A DNA stretch of 51,353 nucleotides from Bacteroidaceae bacterium (lineage in GTDB: Bacteria > Bacteroidota > Bacteroidia > Bacteroidales > Bacteroidaceae): contig JAFSKR010000030.1 in assembly GCA_017448825.1 (NCBI GenBank), positions 1 to 51,353 of the forward strand, written 5' to 3'. Position 1 is the stretch's first letter; every line of letters begins with the position of its first letter. The notes beneath the pieces were generated by a model that searched no databases, was not told where the DNA came from, and saw only the letters and a list, made by a program, of their open reading frames with translations. Below are positions 15,098 through 23,936 of the stretch, one piece after another. The position numbers were made by a program, and so were the translations under genes.

Positions 15098-18013
15098 TTA
15101 GAAGATGAAGTTGTCTTCCTCGAAATCGTCCTCATCCTCCTCTTCTTCCGCAGGTTCTGGCAGTTCCGTCGGTTCGTCGAGAGAGGACGGTTCGTCCTCG
15201 TTGATGTGGAGGGAGCCGATGCGGTCGAAGTGTTCGTCGTAGAAGTCGAAATAGTCGGCAAAGCTGAGGCCCTTCATGAGTTTCTTGAGGTTCTCCTCGC
15301 TGATGATGAAGCACTTGAGGCCCTCCAGCTTGTAGGCCATGTCGGGGTTGTTGAGCAGACGGTGCAGATATATGTAAGCCTCGTCGTAGTTGAGGAAGGT
15401 GCGCACCTGCATCATGTCGATGCCGTCTCCCTTCTCCATCGTGAGGTCGAAGTTGCGGACGGTGAACGCCGTGAAGTTGTAGCGTGCCATCTCGTAGAGG
15501 AGCTGGTTCTCATCGACAGCATCACGCTCATAGGCAATGACGAAGACGAAGTCGGTGTTCTTCTCGGGGTTGAAGGTGGAGTCGTTCCCCAGCGAGTCGC
15601 CTTCCTCGCCAATGCCGCGCCGACGTTCCCAGATGCTGCCCATCTCGAACTTGCCGCCCTGCAAGAGTCGTCCTTCCTTCAGACCCTTCACGTAGAGGCC
15701 TGCCAGCTCGCTCACGCTCGACTTGGGATATTTCTCCACCAGCGTCTTCAAGTCGTTCATGAAGCGGTCGCGCTCACCCAGTTCCAGGCGGCTCATGGCC
15801 TCCAAGAACATGAAGCGTGGACGGTTATCCCCATTCGGGTACTCCTTCTCCATCTCCTGGCTGTTGTGAATCACGGTTTGGTAGTCGCTGAACTGGAAGG
15901 CATCATAGGTGAGGGTGTAGATGGAGTCCTCTATTTGCTTGCCATACCTGCCCTTATACTCGAAATCGGGGTCGGAGATGAGGATGCCGTGCTCATTCTC
16001 GGGAAACTCCGTCAGGAGCCGCTCCTTGTAGGCATCGGCATCGTCGCGCCGCTCCATCCTCGAATAGAGTTGGAACATATTGTAGTAGAGCTCGTCAAAC
16101 TGCTGGAAATCAGGGAAGTCGGTCAAGATGCGCAGGAAAGTCCGTTCAGCCAACGGCAGGTTCTCCATGCTGTCTTTGTAGATGATGGCAGAGCCATACA
16201 AGCCCTCCACCAACGCGGCATTGGAGGCTGCCATCTGTTCCTCGGTGAAGGGGATGTCCTTCAGGTAGTACTCGGGGCGATGTGGGTCGTTGGCATACTC
16301 CTCTGCCTTGATGCTGTCCTTCTCCTCCTTCGAGAGTTTCTTGCCCTTGTTGGCCTGGTTGATGCTGTCTTCCACCGCCGCGATGCTGTCCTGCACGGCT
16401 TTCAGGCTGTCCGACAGTTCTTCCTCGTTGAAGTCGCTCAGCACGGTCTTGTTGTTTCTGCGCCAGTCGTCAGCCAGTTCGCGCTTGCCCCACTTCTTCT
16501 CGAACTCCTTCTTGCCAGCCGTCACGGTGGTGGGGTTGTAGAAGTACCACACCGCTGTCTGCTGTCCGTTTCGGTTGCTCACCCCCTGCTGCTGAGCGTT
16601 GGCACCGGTGCGTTGGGCGTTGTTGCCCGCTCCGCTCGCTGCTTCCTGTGCCTTCTTCTCCTCCTCGCGTTCCTTCTTTTTCAATTCCTCGATGGTCTTC
16701 TTGATTTTTGCCATGCGTGTGGCAGAATCAAGCCGCGCCATCATCTGGAGGCTGTCTTGCAGCTCCACAGCCGAGGCGTAGGGCAGCAGCTCGTCCAATA
16801 TCTTGCCGCGCTCGTCTATCTCCTTGTAGTCCTCGCGGTCTTTGTCCAACAGGCCAATCACCTGCGAGTAGCACTCCTGCGCATCGACAAACTTCTCCTT
16901 GTCCCAATAGAGTTGCCCCAAGTGCAGCATCACGACACCCTTCTCGATGCCGTTGCGGGTGCTCTTCTCCACACCGTCCTTGTATGCCCAGATGGCACGT
17001 GTGGTGTCGCCCTTCGCCAGATATATGTTGCCAATGGCATAGAACACCTGGTCGAGGTAGTCCTTGTTCTTGGGGTTCTTCGACATGGCAGTCAACTTCC
17101 GAATCATCTGCTTCGCGCGTCCCTTCGACATCGCCTCGGTCATCTGGATGCGTGCGTTGAACTCCAGTTCGTAGGGGGGATTCTTGCGGATGACCTTTTG
17201 GAAGTATTTGTACGCCTCGGGGTCGTGTCCTATCTTGTGGTAGAGCTGACCGAGCAGCAAGTACATACGTGCCCGCGGCAGATTGCGGTGTTCAACCTTG
17301 AGTGCCTTCTCGATGTTGAGGATGGCCTCGGGATATTGCTGGTTGCGCAGTTGGATGTCTGCCAAGACAGAGGCTTTCAGCGGTTCGAGATTGGTGGGGA
17401 AGGAGTCCCGCTGGGCACGATTGATAAGGTCCTCGGCATCGTAGAACCACTCCAGCTCGGCATAGCAACGTGCCTCCAGCAGCCGTGCCCTCGCCACGAG
17501 GTTCGGCTTGGAGAAATAGAGCCGCTGGATGTAGGCGAAGGTCGATGCAGCCTCCATATATTCGCCCTTGCGGAACTGTGCCTCGCCCATCAGGAACCAT
17601 GCCCTCCACAGGAAGGGATTATACTCCTTTTGGCTCAGCCAGATTCTGTCTTTCGGTTTCTTGGGACGGTTCTTCTTCCACTCGGGACGTGCCGTGATGC
17701 TGTGGGTCTTGATGGTCTTCTGGCACTTCTCCACCGCCGTGTTGAAGTTGCCCGACCCTATCTTTGCCGTGGCTTTGTTGCCTGTCACGTAGAGCGGAAT
17801 CACCTCCGTGAAGTTGTCCTTGTTGCCCTCTTCCTGCAACCGTTGCCCCTCCTTGTAGGCTTCATGTCCGTTGAAATAGGTGTTGTACCTCGCCTTGAAG
17901 CCCTGCACATTGCGCGTCAACGCCGTGTTCTTCTTCGTGGAACACGACGCCAGCACACAGAGTGCCACATAGATATATAATATGTATAGGATGCGTTTCA
18001 AATGAACAGGCAT
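15098..18013 (-). CDS. porW: TPR lipoprotein of the type IX secretion system, PorW/SprE-like
   Basis: A 971-residue lipoprotein: the signal sequence ends in the lipobox LASC at about residue 24. The start of the mature protein (CSTKKNTALTRNVQGFKARY then NTYFNGHEAYKEG) is the pattern I associate with PorW/SprE. Tetratricopeptide-like helical repeats fill much of the protein (for example WFLMGEAQFRKGEYMEAAST and YLLLGQLYHKIGHDPEAYKY). A charged coiled region (about 425-460) and a very acidic C-terminus (EEEEDEDDFEEDN) are also present. PorW is an outer-membrane-associated lipoprotein needed for T9SS function. It lies on the same strand as porX-tsaE but about 380 nt away with a hairpin between, so it is a separate unit. 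PorW is inferred from architecture; a generic TPR lipoprotein is the fallback. Confidence 0.82.
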   Translation of the reverse strand: MPVHLKRILYILYIYVALCVLASCSTKKNTALTRNVQGFKARYNTYFNGHEAYKEGQRLQEEGNKDNFTEVIPLYVTGNKATAKIGSGNFNTAVEKCQKTIKTHSITARPEWKKNRPKKPKDRIWLSQKEYNPFLWRAWFLMGEAQFRKGEYMEAASTFAYIQRLYFSKPNLVARARLLEARCYAELEWFYDAEDLINRAQRDSFPTNLEPLKASVLADIQLRNQQYPEAILNIEKALKVEHRNLPRARMYLLLGQLYHKIGHDPEAYKYFQKVIRKNPPYELEFNARIQMTEAMSKGRAKQMIRKLTAMSKNPKNKDYLDQVFYAIGNIYLAKGDTTRAIWAYKDGVEKSTRNGIEKGVVMLHLGQLYWDKEKFVDAQECYSQVIGLLDKDREDYKEIDERGKILDELLPYASAVELQDSLQMMARLDSATRMAKIKKTIEELKKKEREEEKKAQEAASGAGNNAQRTGANAQQQGVSNRNGQQTAVWYFYNPTTVTAGKKEFEKKWGKRELADDWRRNNKTVLSDFNEEELSDSLKAVQDSIAAVEDSINQANKGKKLSKEEKDSIKAEEYANDPHRPEYYLKDIPFTEEQMAASNAALVEGLYGSAIIYKDSMENLPLAERTFLRILTDFPDFQQFDELYYNMFQLYSRMERRDDADAYKERLLTEFPENEHGILISDPDFEYKGRYGKQIEDSIYTLTYDAFQFSDYQTVIHNSQEMEKEYPNGDNRPRFMFLEAMSRLELGERDRFMNDLKTLVEKYPKSSVSELAGLYVKGLKEGRLLQGGKFEMGSIWERRRGIGEEGDSLGNDSTFNPEKNTDFVFVIAYERDAVDENQLLYEMARYNFTAFTVRNFDLTMEKGDGIDMMQVRTFLNYDEAYIYLHRLLNNPDMAYKLEGLKCFIISEENLKKLMKGLSFADYFDFYDEHFDRIGSLHINEDEPSSLDEPTELPEPAEEEEDEDDFEEDNFIF

Positions 18014-18033
18014 ATTTACCTGAATATATAACG

Positions 18034-18067
18034 AAAAGCCCCCCTGCTTTATTGTGGCAGGAGGGGC
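18034..18067 (-). terminator. Intrinsic terminator after a decayed gene tail
   Basis: On the minus strand GCCCCTCCTGC (18067-18057) pairs with GCAGGGGGGC (18047-18038) with one bulge, followed by TTTT. It sits 21 nt before porW and directly after the relic at 18073-18120, whose terminator it probably once was. Confidence 0.65.
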
Positions 18068-18072
18068 AAAAT

Positions 18073-18120
18073 GATGGCAGCACCATCCACCCTGTGCATC
18101 GCACCAATGCGGGTGATAGC
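18073..18120 (-). pseudogene. Relic of a C-terminal tail like those of the BspA-like and 1762-residue proteins
   Basis: Sixteen codons on the minus strand read AITRIGAMHRVDGAAI, which aligns with VIIKNGTKYSVNGAAI of the large protein and with AIIRNGVKHGVNGATI of the relic at 23698-23838. Hand alignment with the latter gives 38 of 48 nucleotides identical. No start, stop or upstream coding sequence remains, and a terminator follows. It appears to be the last trace of a deleted gene of the same class. Confidence 0.6.
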
Positions 18121-18147
18121 TGATTGGATGTGGAACGTTTATACAAA

Positions 18148-18181
18148 AAACTCCTTCGGGCTTCTCCGCCCGAAGGAGTTT
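18148..18181 (-). terminator. Intrinsic terminator of the 1762-residue protein gene
   Basis: AAACTCCTTCGGGC (18148-18161) pairs perfectly with GCCCGAAGGAGTTT (18168-18181) around TTCTCC. It is 34 nt past the stop codon and has T-rich sequence downstream on the minus strand. Confidence 0.9.
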
Positions 18182-18214
18182 GAATAGAATTAAAAGATGT
18201 ATGTCTTTGTAAGA

Positions 18215-21200
18215 CTACTTAATGGCAGCGCCATTCACGCTATACTTCGTACCATTCTTGATGATGACTACCTTGCCGTCCTCGAGGTACTTGCCGTTCT
18301 TCACGGTAGTAGCACCGCCGATGCCGTTGATGCCAACAGGAATGGTGTAAGTGAGGGTCACCTTCAAAACAACTGCGTCAGCAGTACCGCTCTCCACGAA
18401 TGCGTAAGTGGCAGTGAAAGTAGTTTCTTCGTCGGTATGACCAGGATAGCCACCTACTTCATAGAGTTGAGTGTCAGCCTTCGAGAAGTCAGCCTTCACA
18501 TAGAAGTAAGGAGCAATTTCGATGTCACCTGCCCATCCTTGCCAGTCGCCGTTAGCGTCACGCCAGCCGTCAGTAGTGCTGACTCCGTAGTTGCTGTCGA
18601 GCGAACCGTCAGACTGAACTGCGTAGATATCTACGTCGTCGAGAGACTCAACACCAAGTTTGTCGAGGATAGCGTCAACGTCAACGTCAGATGTCATTCC
18701 TTCGTAGTAGCTGCCAGTCTCAGACTCGAATGCAACAGTCACTTCATCAACCTTGTTGAGGTCGTCGAAGGTGAGGTCGATAACAGGCTCTTCGATGAAG
18801 TCCACAGTCACAGTAACAATCACTTGCTTGTTGCCTGCACCGAGAATCCAACCAGCGATGAGTTCATCACCAGCCTCTGGGTCATTGCCTGGATGAGTGC
18901 AGAGAGTGAACGAACCGTCATGTGGATACTTGAGGCAGAGACCGAGGTCTGTACCGTCACCGTTCCATTCCATTGGGTCGCCAGCAATGTCACGCCATCC
19001 GTCATGGTCTTCACCAGCTTCCCATGTAGTCATTACGATAGGATACATAGTTTCGATTTCGTCCCAAGACTCGATTTCAAGAGCTTCGAGGATTTCAGCC
19101 TCGTCATAAGCAACTTCATCAGGCGTGTAGCCCATACCTTCAACACGCTCAAACGTATAAGCGATGATAGGAGCAGGCATCTTGACAACCTGGAGGCTTG
19201 TTACTGTAGTGTTAGCCCAGTTAGCGCCCTTGATAGAGTGGAGGTGAGCAAAGCCGTAGTCAGCGATGATGGCTTCGAGGTCGATAGTGTAAGTCTTCGT
19301 GCCGTCGCCATTGTCCACAACAGTTTCATACTTAGCAGTCTGTTCTGCGTCGTTAGGTATATTGATGAGAGCACCTTCGTTCTCAACGCGGTTGAGGAGG
19401 AAGCGAGGCTCACCTTCAGATGCTACAGCCACAAGTGCAATAGCGTCGCTGAGGTCAGCGTACTGGAGGTAAGAAACGTTGGAGTTACCGTAAACGTTCT
19501 GAGTGGAAACATCAAGACCGTCGCCATTGTAGAAGCGCTCAGCGTCGTTGATTTCACCAGTTGCGTCGGCTGCAGTCCAAGCGTGGAAGTCCTCAGGAGT
19601 GAGGTCTGTGTAAACACCTTCGGAAGCGTAGATGATAGAAAGAACGTTGGCAACATACCAGTTACCGGCAGCTTCAAGGTTCTCAATACCATAAGTAAGT
19701 TCACCGTTCACAACAGAAGCTGTCAGTGTGACAATTGTCTGTTCGCCATCGGCAACCCAAGTACGGTCAACCACTGTGAGGCCTTCTTGAGACTCGTTAG
19801 CGAATGCAACGGCAAGGTCGTCACCAGTTGGGCACTCGAAGCCACGACCAGAAGTGTAGGAAGCAGCAAGTTCAAGAGTAACAATGTAAGTACCATTCTT
19901 CAAACCAGTAAGAGTTTGAGTGAGCACTTCACCTTCATCGATAGAGCCAGCACCGCTGTAACGCTCGTAAGCTGTGTGGCCAAGACCTGTGTAACCACCA
20001 GTCTGACCCTCCCAAGCAGCAGGTGCGAAGGCAACGATGTCGTCACCTACCTCATAGTTCTCCTTGTTCCACTTGTCAAGAGCTTCAAGATAGTCAGCAT
20101 AAGCTTCCAGATATTTGTTGTACTCTTCCTCAGAAACAGCAGCCCAAACATCCTGAGCTTCGTCTTCGGTAGAAAGATAGAGACGAGTGTCGCCCTTTGA
20201 AGGAACAACAGAGAGGTTGCCACCATCTGCTACATTGTTGTTGGCGATAGTGAATGTGCCGTTAGCAGCGATAGCTACTGTCCACATGCCATCACCACTT
20301 CGACCAGCACCGTCAACCCACATGCCAGCTGCGTCAGAGCAGTCAACAGCGTTCCAGTTGCCGTTAGGCAGTTGGTCGTTGAACTTGTATGTTGCACCAT
20401 CCTCGTTTGCAGTCAGCATTACAGGATAACCCTTGTCAGCTGCAACAGAAGCACGAGTGCCCCAGTCATTGCCACCTACAAAGAATGCCTTAGCCTCTAC
20501 GTTGTAGAGATACTGAGCTTCAGAACCATCAGTAGAGAGGGTTGCGAATGCAGGAGCAGCAGGAGCCTTTGGCATATCAGTGTACTCTTCGATATTCCAA
20601 ACTACATAGCCGTTAGAAGCGTTCTTGTCACCGTAGCATGGAGAACCTGCGGCAGCACCGTCAGAAGTGTTGGTGCCGAGGAGACCGCTCTTGCCCTTGA
20701 TGGTGTAACCACCCTCTGTAGTAGAGATTGTCCAACCGTAAGCGTCAGTGGAAGCCTTCATGGTCCAGTTGTTAGAACCTTCATAGACTATATACTCACC
20801 GTCTTCGTTACCCAGAGCGTATGTGCCATTGCCCATATCCTTGAAGTAAACATTGGTGCCTTCTTCGGCAATCTTGATGCCTTCGGCAGAGATGCTGAGG
20901 GCGTATGTGCCGTCAGAAGTGGTCAGTTCGAATACATAAGGCTTGCCTTCCTCTGGAGCTACACGTGGAGCAGCAGCATAAGCGTCGTTAGCAGCTCTCA
21001 GGGCTTCAACAGCGGCTAAGATTTCTTCGGCGGTAGCCTCTTCGTCGTTGATGACTGCAGCAGCAATTTCAACGGCAGCAGCATAAGCGTCGTAAGCCTC
21101 TTCTGTAATCTGGAAGAACTCATCGCCTACACCTTCCATTGCCTCAACAACAGCCATAGCTTCAGCGAGCAATTCAGAAGCAGAAGCAACAAGAACTTCA

Positions 21201-23503
21201 GTAGTCACGTCCTTCAACTGCCATACATAGTTAGGTGAGAGAGAGTAGCCAGCCTCTGGAAGTTCGTTGTCTGTGATGACAGCCCAGTAAGTGTTGGCAC
21301 CCCAGTTTGTACCAGTAGAGTTCGTAGAACGAACAGCATATTCTGTACCATTGTAGAAGAATACCTGACGCTCCCAACCACTACGGTTATTAGCGTTGGT
21401 ATGGATGCTGCCGTTGTTGACAACGTCGCCAGTAGAACCATTGCTCAAAGTTGGGTTGGTGAACATATTGATGCTCCATGCCTTGGCATAAGCACCTGTA
21501 GTATTGTCAGCCTTGAACTCGAAAGCATCAGCCTCTTCCTCATCAGCAGTCAACTTACCTTCAGCAGTGAGGTAGTAAGTGGTTTCACCCACTTCTGCGA
21601 AGATTTCATAGTAGTTACCATCTGTAATAGTTGGCAGAGCCTTCTCGAAGTTCTTCTGGAGTTCTTCTGCGGCAGACTCTTCGGCAGTGATATACTTCAC
21701 GTTCTGGAACGAGAGCCAGCTGATGTTGTTGTCATCAGCCACGTTGAAGGTGATAGTGAGCTTGCCGTCTTCGCCTACAGTAGCGTTAGCCTTGTACTCG
21801 CCAATGTTGAACTGACCAACAGCGTCGCCTTCAGTCACGTCAACAGCCTCGCCATCGTTAGCGGAGAGTGTGATGCCTGTAGCGTCGGCAGCTGCAGTGC
21901 CGTTCTTGGCGCGAACACGTACCCATGCCTTTACTACATAGTCACCAGCCTTAACACCCTCAACTGTAGCAGTGAGTTCGTTAGCACCGAGTGAGTAGGC
22001 ATCTCCTGTCCAGTACTCGAAGAAAGGAACCTTGAAATTAGTGCCGTCGCTTTCACCTTCTACAGACCAAGTGTTGATGTAGAGTGAAGTTGCGAAATCG
22101 CTGCACTGTGCGCCGCCAATGGTCCAAGCAGAAAGGAGCAGGTCGTCGAATGAGTTGGATGAGTGCCAGCCAGCCACAAGCTCTGGATTCACAACAGCCT
22201 CGGTGAGGGTACCCTCGTCGAAAGCAGTCTTGTAGCCGTCAACAAGCTCCTTGTAAGTAGTGTAAGCATCTGCTGTATAGACGTTGGTGTTCTCTGCGAG
22301 AGCGTAGAGAGCATCGATAGCAGCCTTGTTCTGGATGTCGAGCTTTGCTTGATTGATAGCAGCAGTGAGAGCAGCGATAGCAGTGCTGTAAGCTTCCTTA
22401 GTAGCCTCGATTTCTTCAGAGCCGCTGAGAGCCTCTTCAAGAGCTGTCTTTGTTGCAGTGCCAACATTTCCACCCTTCAGTTCTGTTGCTTGAGCACGAA
22501 GAGCCTCAACTTGTGTGATGTAGTCTGCGAGTTCAATCTGTGCAGCGTCTGCATCAGGACCGTAATAAGTCAACTCGAAGTTGTCCCAGATACACCAGAG
22601 AGAGGTGTTTGTTTCCAGTTTAGCACCTACCGTGATGTCGCCAGCCTCGGCCAGTGTGATAAACATAGGGTCAGCAGCATACAGCCCATTTGTGAATGAG
22701 GCAGAGGCGGCTGACATGTCGTTTTCAGAACCTGTTTTCAAAGGGAATGTAGAAGTTGCATCGTTGAGGAAGAAAACAGGAAGGTTGTCATTATCTGTGC
22801 CATCTTGACGATAGAATCCTTGAGCAGTCAGTTTGTAAACACCCTTGGGGGCATCTGCAATTGTCTGGCTAATAGTAAAGACAGAGTGGAAAGATTCTGC
22901 ACAGTTGTTAGTATTGTTGCCTCCAGAGAGATTTTTATTTGTGCAATCTTCAGAGACAACCCACTTTGAACTATTACGGTTGTTGCGACCAAATCCTTGT
23001 GCAAGGATAAGGAATGTTGCATCTACGGGAGCTTCAGCCGTTGCCTTAGCGAGAGAAGCTATCATGTCTGCCTCAGAGATGATGTTCCATAGTGCATTCT
23101 TGGAATCCGCAGCGAGGTTCTTGCCCAAAACGGTGGAAGTACCATCATAGCCATAGTAATTCTCGCCATTGGCAATTGTGTAATAGTCGCCGGATGCAGT
23201 GATGGTCAGACCGCCAGCAACAGGCTGACCATCCATGTAGTCACCACCAAAGTAGTAGTTAGTACCACCATTGGAAACCTGTGACTCAAGAGTGTACGTG
23301 CCGTCCTCATTTGCAATGAGCGTCACATACTCTGGGTTCTTCACGAGAGAAGCACGTGTGCCCCAATCGTTGCCAGCACCCCAATACTTGCCGGACTCAA
23401 CGTTCTGAAGGTAGTATTTACCATCAGCAAACTGAGCGTTGGCAGTGAGCGCTATGCACATCAGAGCCACCAGCGAGAAGAGAAATTGTAGGTTTTTCTT
23501 CAT
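18215..23503 (-). CDS. Giant secreted multi-domain protein with shared C-terminal tail
   Basis: A 1762-residue acidic protein with a clear signal peptide (MKKNLQFLFSLVALMCIAL then TANAQ). A domain at about residues 22-80 (YYLQNVESGKYWGAGNDWGT) recurs at about 1000-1060 (YLYNVEAKAFFVGGNDWGT). FIVAR-like helical segments occur near 325-420 and 780-850 (for example ALEEALSGSEEIEATKEAYS and VEALRAANDAYAAA). A third pair of repeats has DGWRD..GD cores near 1500 and 1646. The last 40 residues (GKYLEDGKVVIIKNGTKYSV then NGAAIK) match the tail of the BspA-like protein. The overall look is of a carbohydrate- or host-binding surface protein; no catalytic motif is recognised. A weak -7-like TTTATTTG lies at 23587-23580. 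It stands alone between two terminators. Confidence 0.85.
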   Translation of the reverse strand: MKKNLQFLFSLVALMCIALTANAQFADGKYYLQNVESGKYWGAGNDWGTRASLVKNPEYVTLIANEDGTYTLESQVSNGGTNYYFGGDYMDGQPVAGGLTITASGDYYTIANGENYYGYDGTSTVLGKNLAADSKNALWNIISEADMIASLAKATAEAPVDATFLILAQGFGRNNRNSSKWVVSEDCTNKNLSGGNNTNNCAESFHSVFTISQTIADAPKGVYKLTAQGFYRQDGTDNDNLPVFFLNDATSTFPLKTGSENDMSAASASFTNGLYAADPMFITLAEAGDITVGAKLETNTSLWCIWDNFELTYYGPDADAAQIELADYITQVEALRAQATELKGGNVGTATKTALEEALSGSEEIEATKEAYSTAIAALTAAINQAKLDIQNKAAIDALYALAENTNVYTADAYTTYKELVDGYKTAFDEGTLTEAVVNPELVAGWHSSNSFDDLLLSAWTIGGAQCSDFATSLYINTWSVEGESDGTNFKVPFFEYWTGDAYSLGANELTATVEGVKAGDYVVKAWVRVRAKNGTAAADATGITLSANDGEAVDVTEGDAVGQFNIGEYKANATVGEDGKLTITFNVADDNNISWLSFQNVKYITAEESAAEELQKNFEKALPTITDGNYYEIFAEVGETTYYLTAEGKLTADEEEADAFEFKADNTTGAYAKAWSINMFTNPTLSNGSTGDVVNNGSIHTNANNRSGWERQVFFYNGTEYAVRSTNSTGTNWGANTYWAVITDNELPEAGYSLSPNYVWQLKDVTTEVLVASASELLAEAMAVVEAMEGVGDEFFQITEEAYDAYAAAVEIAAAVINDEEATAEEILAAVEALRAANDAYAAAPRVAPEEGKPYVFELTTSDGTYALSISAEGIKIAEEGTNVYFKDMGNGTYALGNEDGEYIVYEGSNNWTMKASTDAYGWTISTTEGGYTIKGKSGLLGTNTSDGAAAGSPCYGDKNASNGYVVWNIEEYTDMPKAPAAPAFATLSTDGSEAQYLYNVEAKAFFVGGNDWGTRASVAADKGYPVMLTANEDGATYKFNDQLPNGNWNAVDCSDAAGMWVDGAGRSGDGMWTVAIAANGTFTIANNNVADGGNLSVVPSKGDTRLYLSTEDEAQDVWAAVSEEEYNKYLEAYADYLEALDKWNKENYEVGDDIVAFAPAAWEGQTGGYTGLGHTAYERYSGAGSIDEGEVLTQTLTGLKNGTYIVTLELAASYTSGRGFECPTGDDLAVAFANESQEGLTVVDRTWVADGEQTIVTLTASVVNGELTYGIENLEAAGNWYVANVLSIIYASEGVYTDLTPEDFHAWTAADATGEINDAERFYNGDGLDVSTQNVYGNSNVSYLQYADLSDAIALVAVASEGEPRFLLNRVENEGALINIPNDAEQTAKYETVVDNGDGTKTYTIDLEAIIADYGFAHLHSIKGANWANTTVTSLQVVKMPAPIIAYTFERVEGMGYTPDEVAYDEAEILEALEIESWDEIETMYPIVMTTWEAGEDHDGWRDIAGDPMEWNGDGTDLGLCLKYPHDGSFTLCTHPGNDPEAGDELIAGWILGAGNKQVIVTVTVDFIEEPVIDLTFDDLNKVDEVTVAFESETGSYYEGMTSDVDVDAILDKLGVESLDDVDIYAVQSDGSLDSNYGVSTTDGWRDANGDWQGWAGDIEIAPYFYVKADFSKADTQLYEVGGYPGHTDEETTFTATYAFVESGTADAVVLKVTLTYTIPVGINGIGGATTVKNGKYLEDGKVVIIKNGTKYSVNGAAIK

Positions 23504-23642
23504 AAGTTTGTTTGGTTTAAGTTAATAAAAATGTTAATTATAAAAGGTTTTGGTTTAGTCCAAGAGGTGTTTTGAGGTGCAAATAAACGAAAAAAAAGTT
23601 AAACGAAAGAAATTTTTCGAGAAAAAATGTTGTAAAGACGTA

Positions 23643-23677
23643 AAAAAGGCACTAAGCTTGTGACTTTGTGCCTTTTT
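23643..23677 (-). terminator. Intrinsic terminator after a decayed gene tail
   Basis: AAAAAGGCAC (23643-23652) pairs with GTGCCTTTTT (23668-23677) around a 15-nt loop. It lies 21 nt past the tail relic at 23698-23838 on the minus strand and also insulates the large gene downstream. Confidence 0.8.
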
Positions 23678-23697
23678 GTATGAGTGTTGGGCACTTG

Positions 23698-23838
23698 CTT
23701 GATGGTAGCACCATTCACACCATGCTTCACACCATTGCGGATAATAGCCACCTTACCGTCCTTGAGGAACTTGCCGTTAGCCTTAGGCTTAGCAGTGTTG
23801 AAGCCAGCGATGCCGTCAACCGCACCGCACTTGGTACG
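23698..23838 (-). pseudogene. C-terminal remnant of a secreted protein of the shared-tail class; stop codon lost
   Basis: The minus strand reads GAVDGIAGFNTAKPKANGKF then LKDGKVAIIRNGVKHGVNGA then TIK, clearly the same tail as at the C-termini of the BspA-like and 1762-residue proteins. Where those end in K or E plus stop, this copy continues with CAA (Gln), a one-base change from TAA. The frame then runs on through the old terminator to 23599. No body of the gene survives upstream: priA ends about 100 nt away. This is a truncated relic, not an active gene. Confidence 0.8.
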
Positions 23839-23889
23839 CCAGTTCGGGAGAAGTAGTCCTAAAACACCGAACAACTCATGCTGTTTTAT

Positions 23890-23903
23890 CGAACGGACGT
23901 TCG
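23890..23903. repeat. Short palindrome between priA and the tail relic
   Basis: CGAACG (23890-23895) and CGTTCG (23898-23903) form a 6-bp inverted repeat with a 2-nt centre, 34 nt past the priA stop. It is too short to call a terminator with confidence. Nothing else is seen in 23839-23936. Confidence 0.4.
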
Positions 23904-23936
23904 TTATAATCTTGAATGTGGGGATGCCACGAGGCG

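Noticed and set aside
15053-17980. 975-codon open frame on the plus strand
   Set aside because: It is exactly antisense to porW, whose frame has a lipobox, TPR repeats and normal composition. The antisense product is Val/Leu/His-rich with no domain; it results from codon bias of porW.
18197-20200. 667-codon open frame on the plus strand
   Set aside because: Antisense to the 3' half of the 1762-residue gene, with no start signal or recognisable domain.
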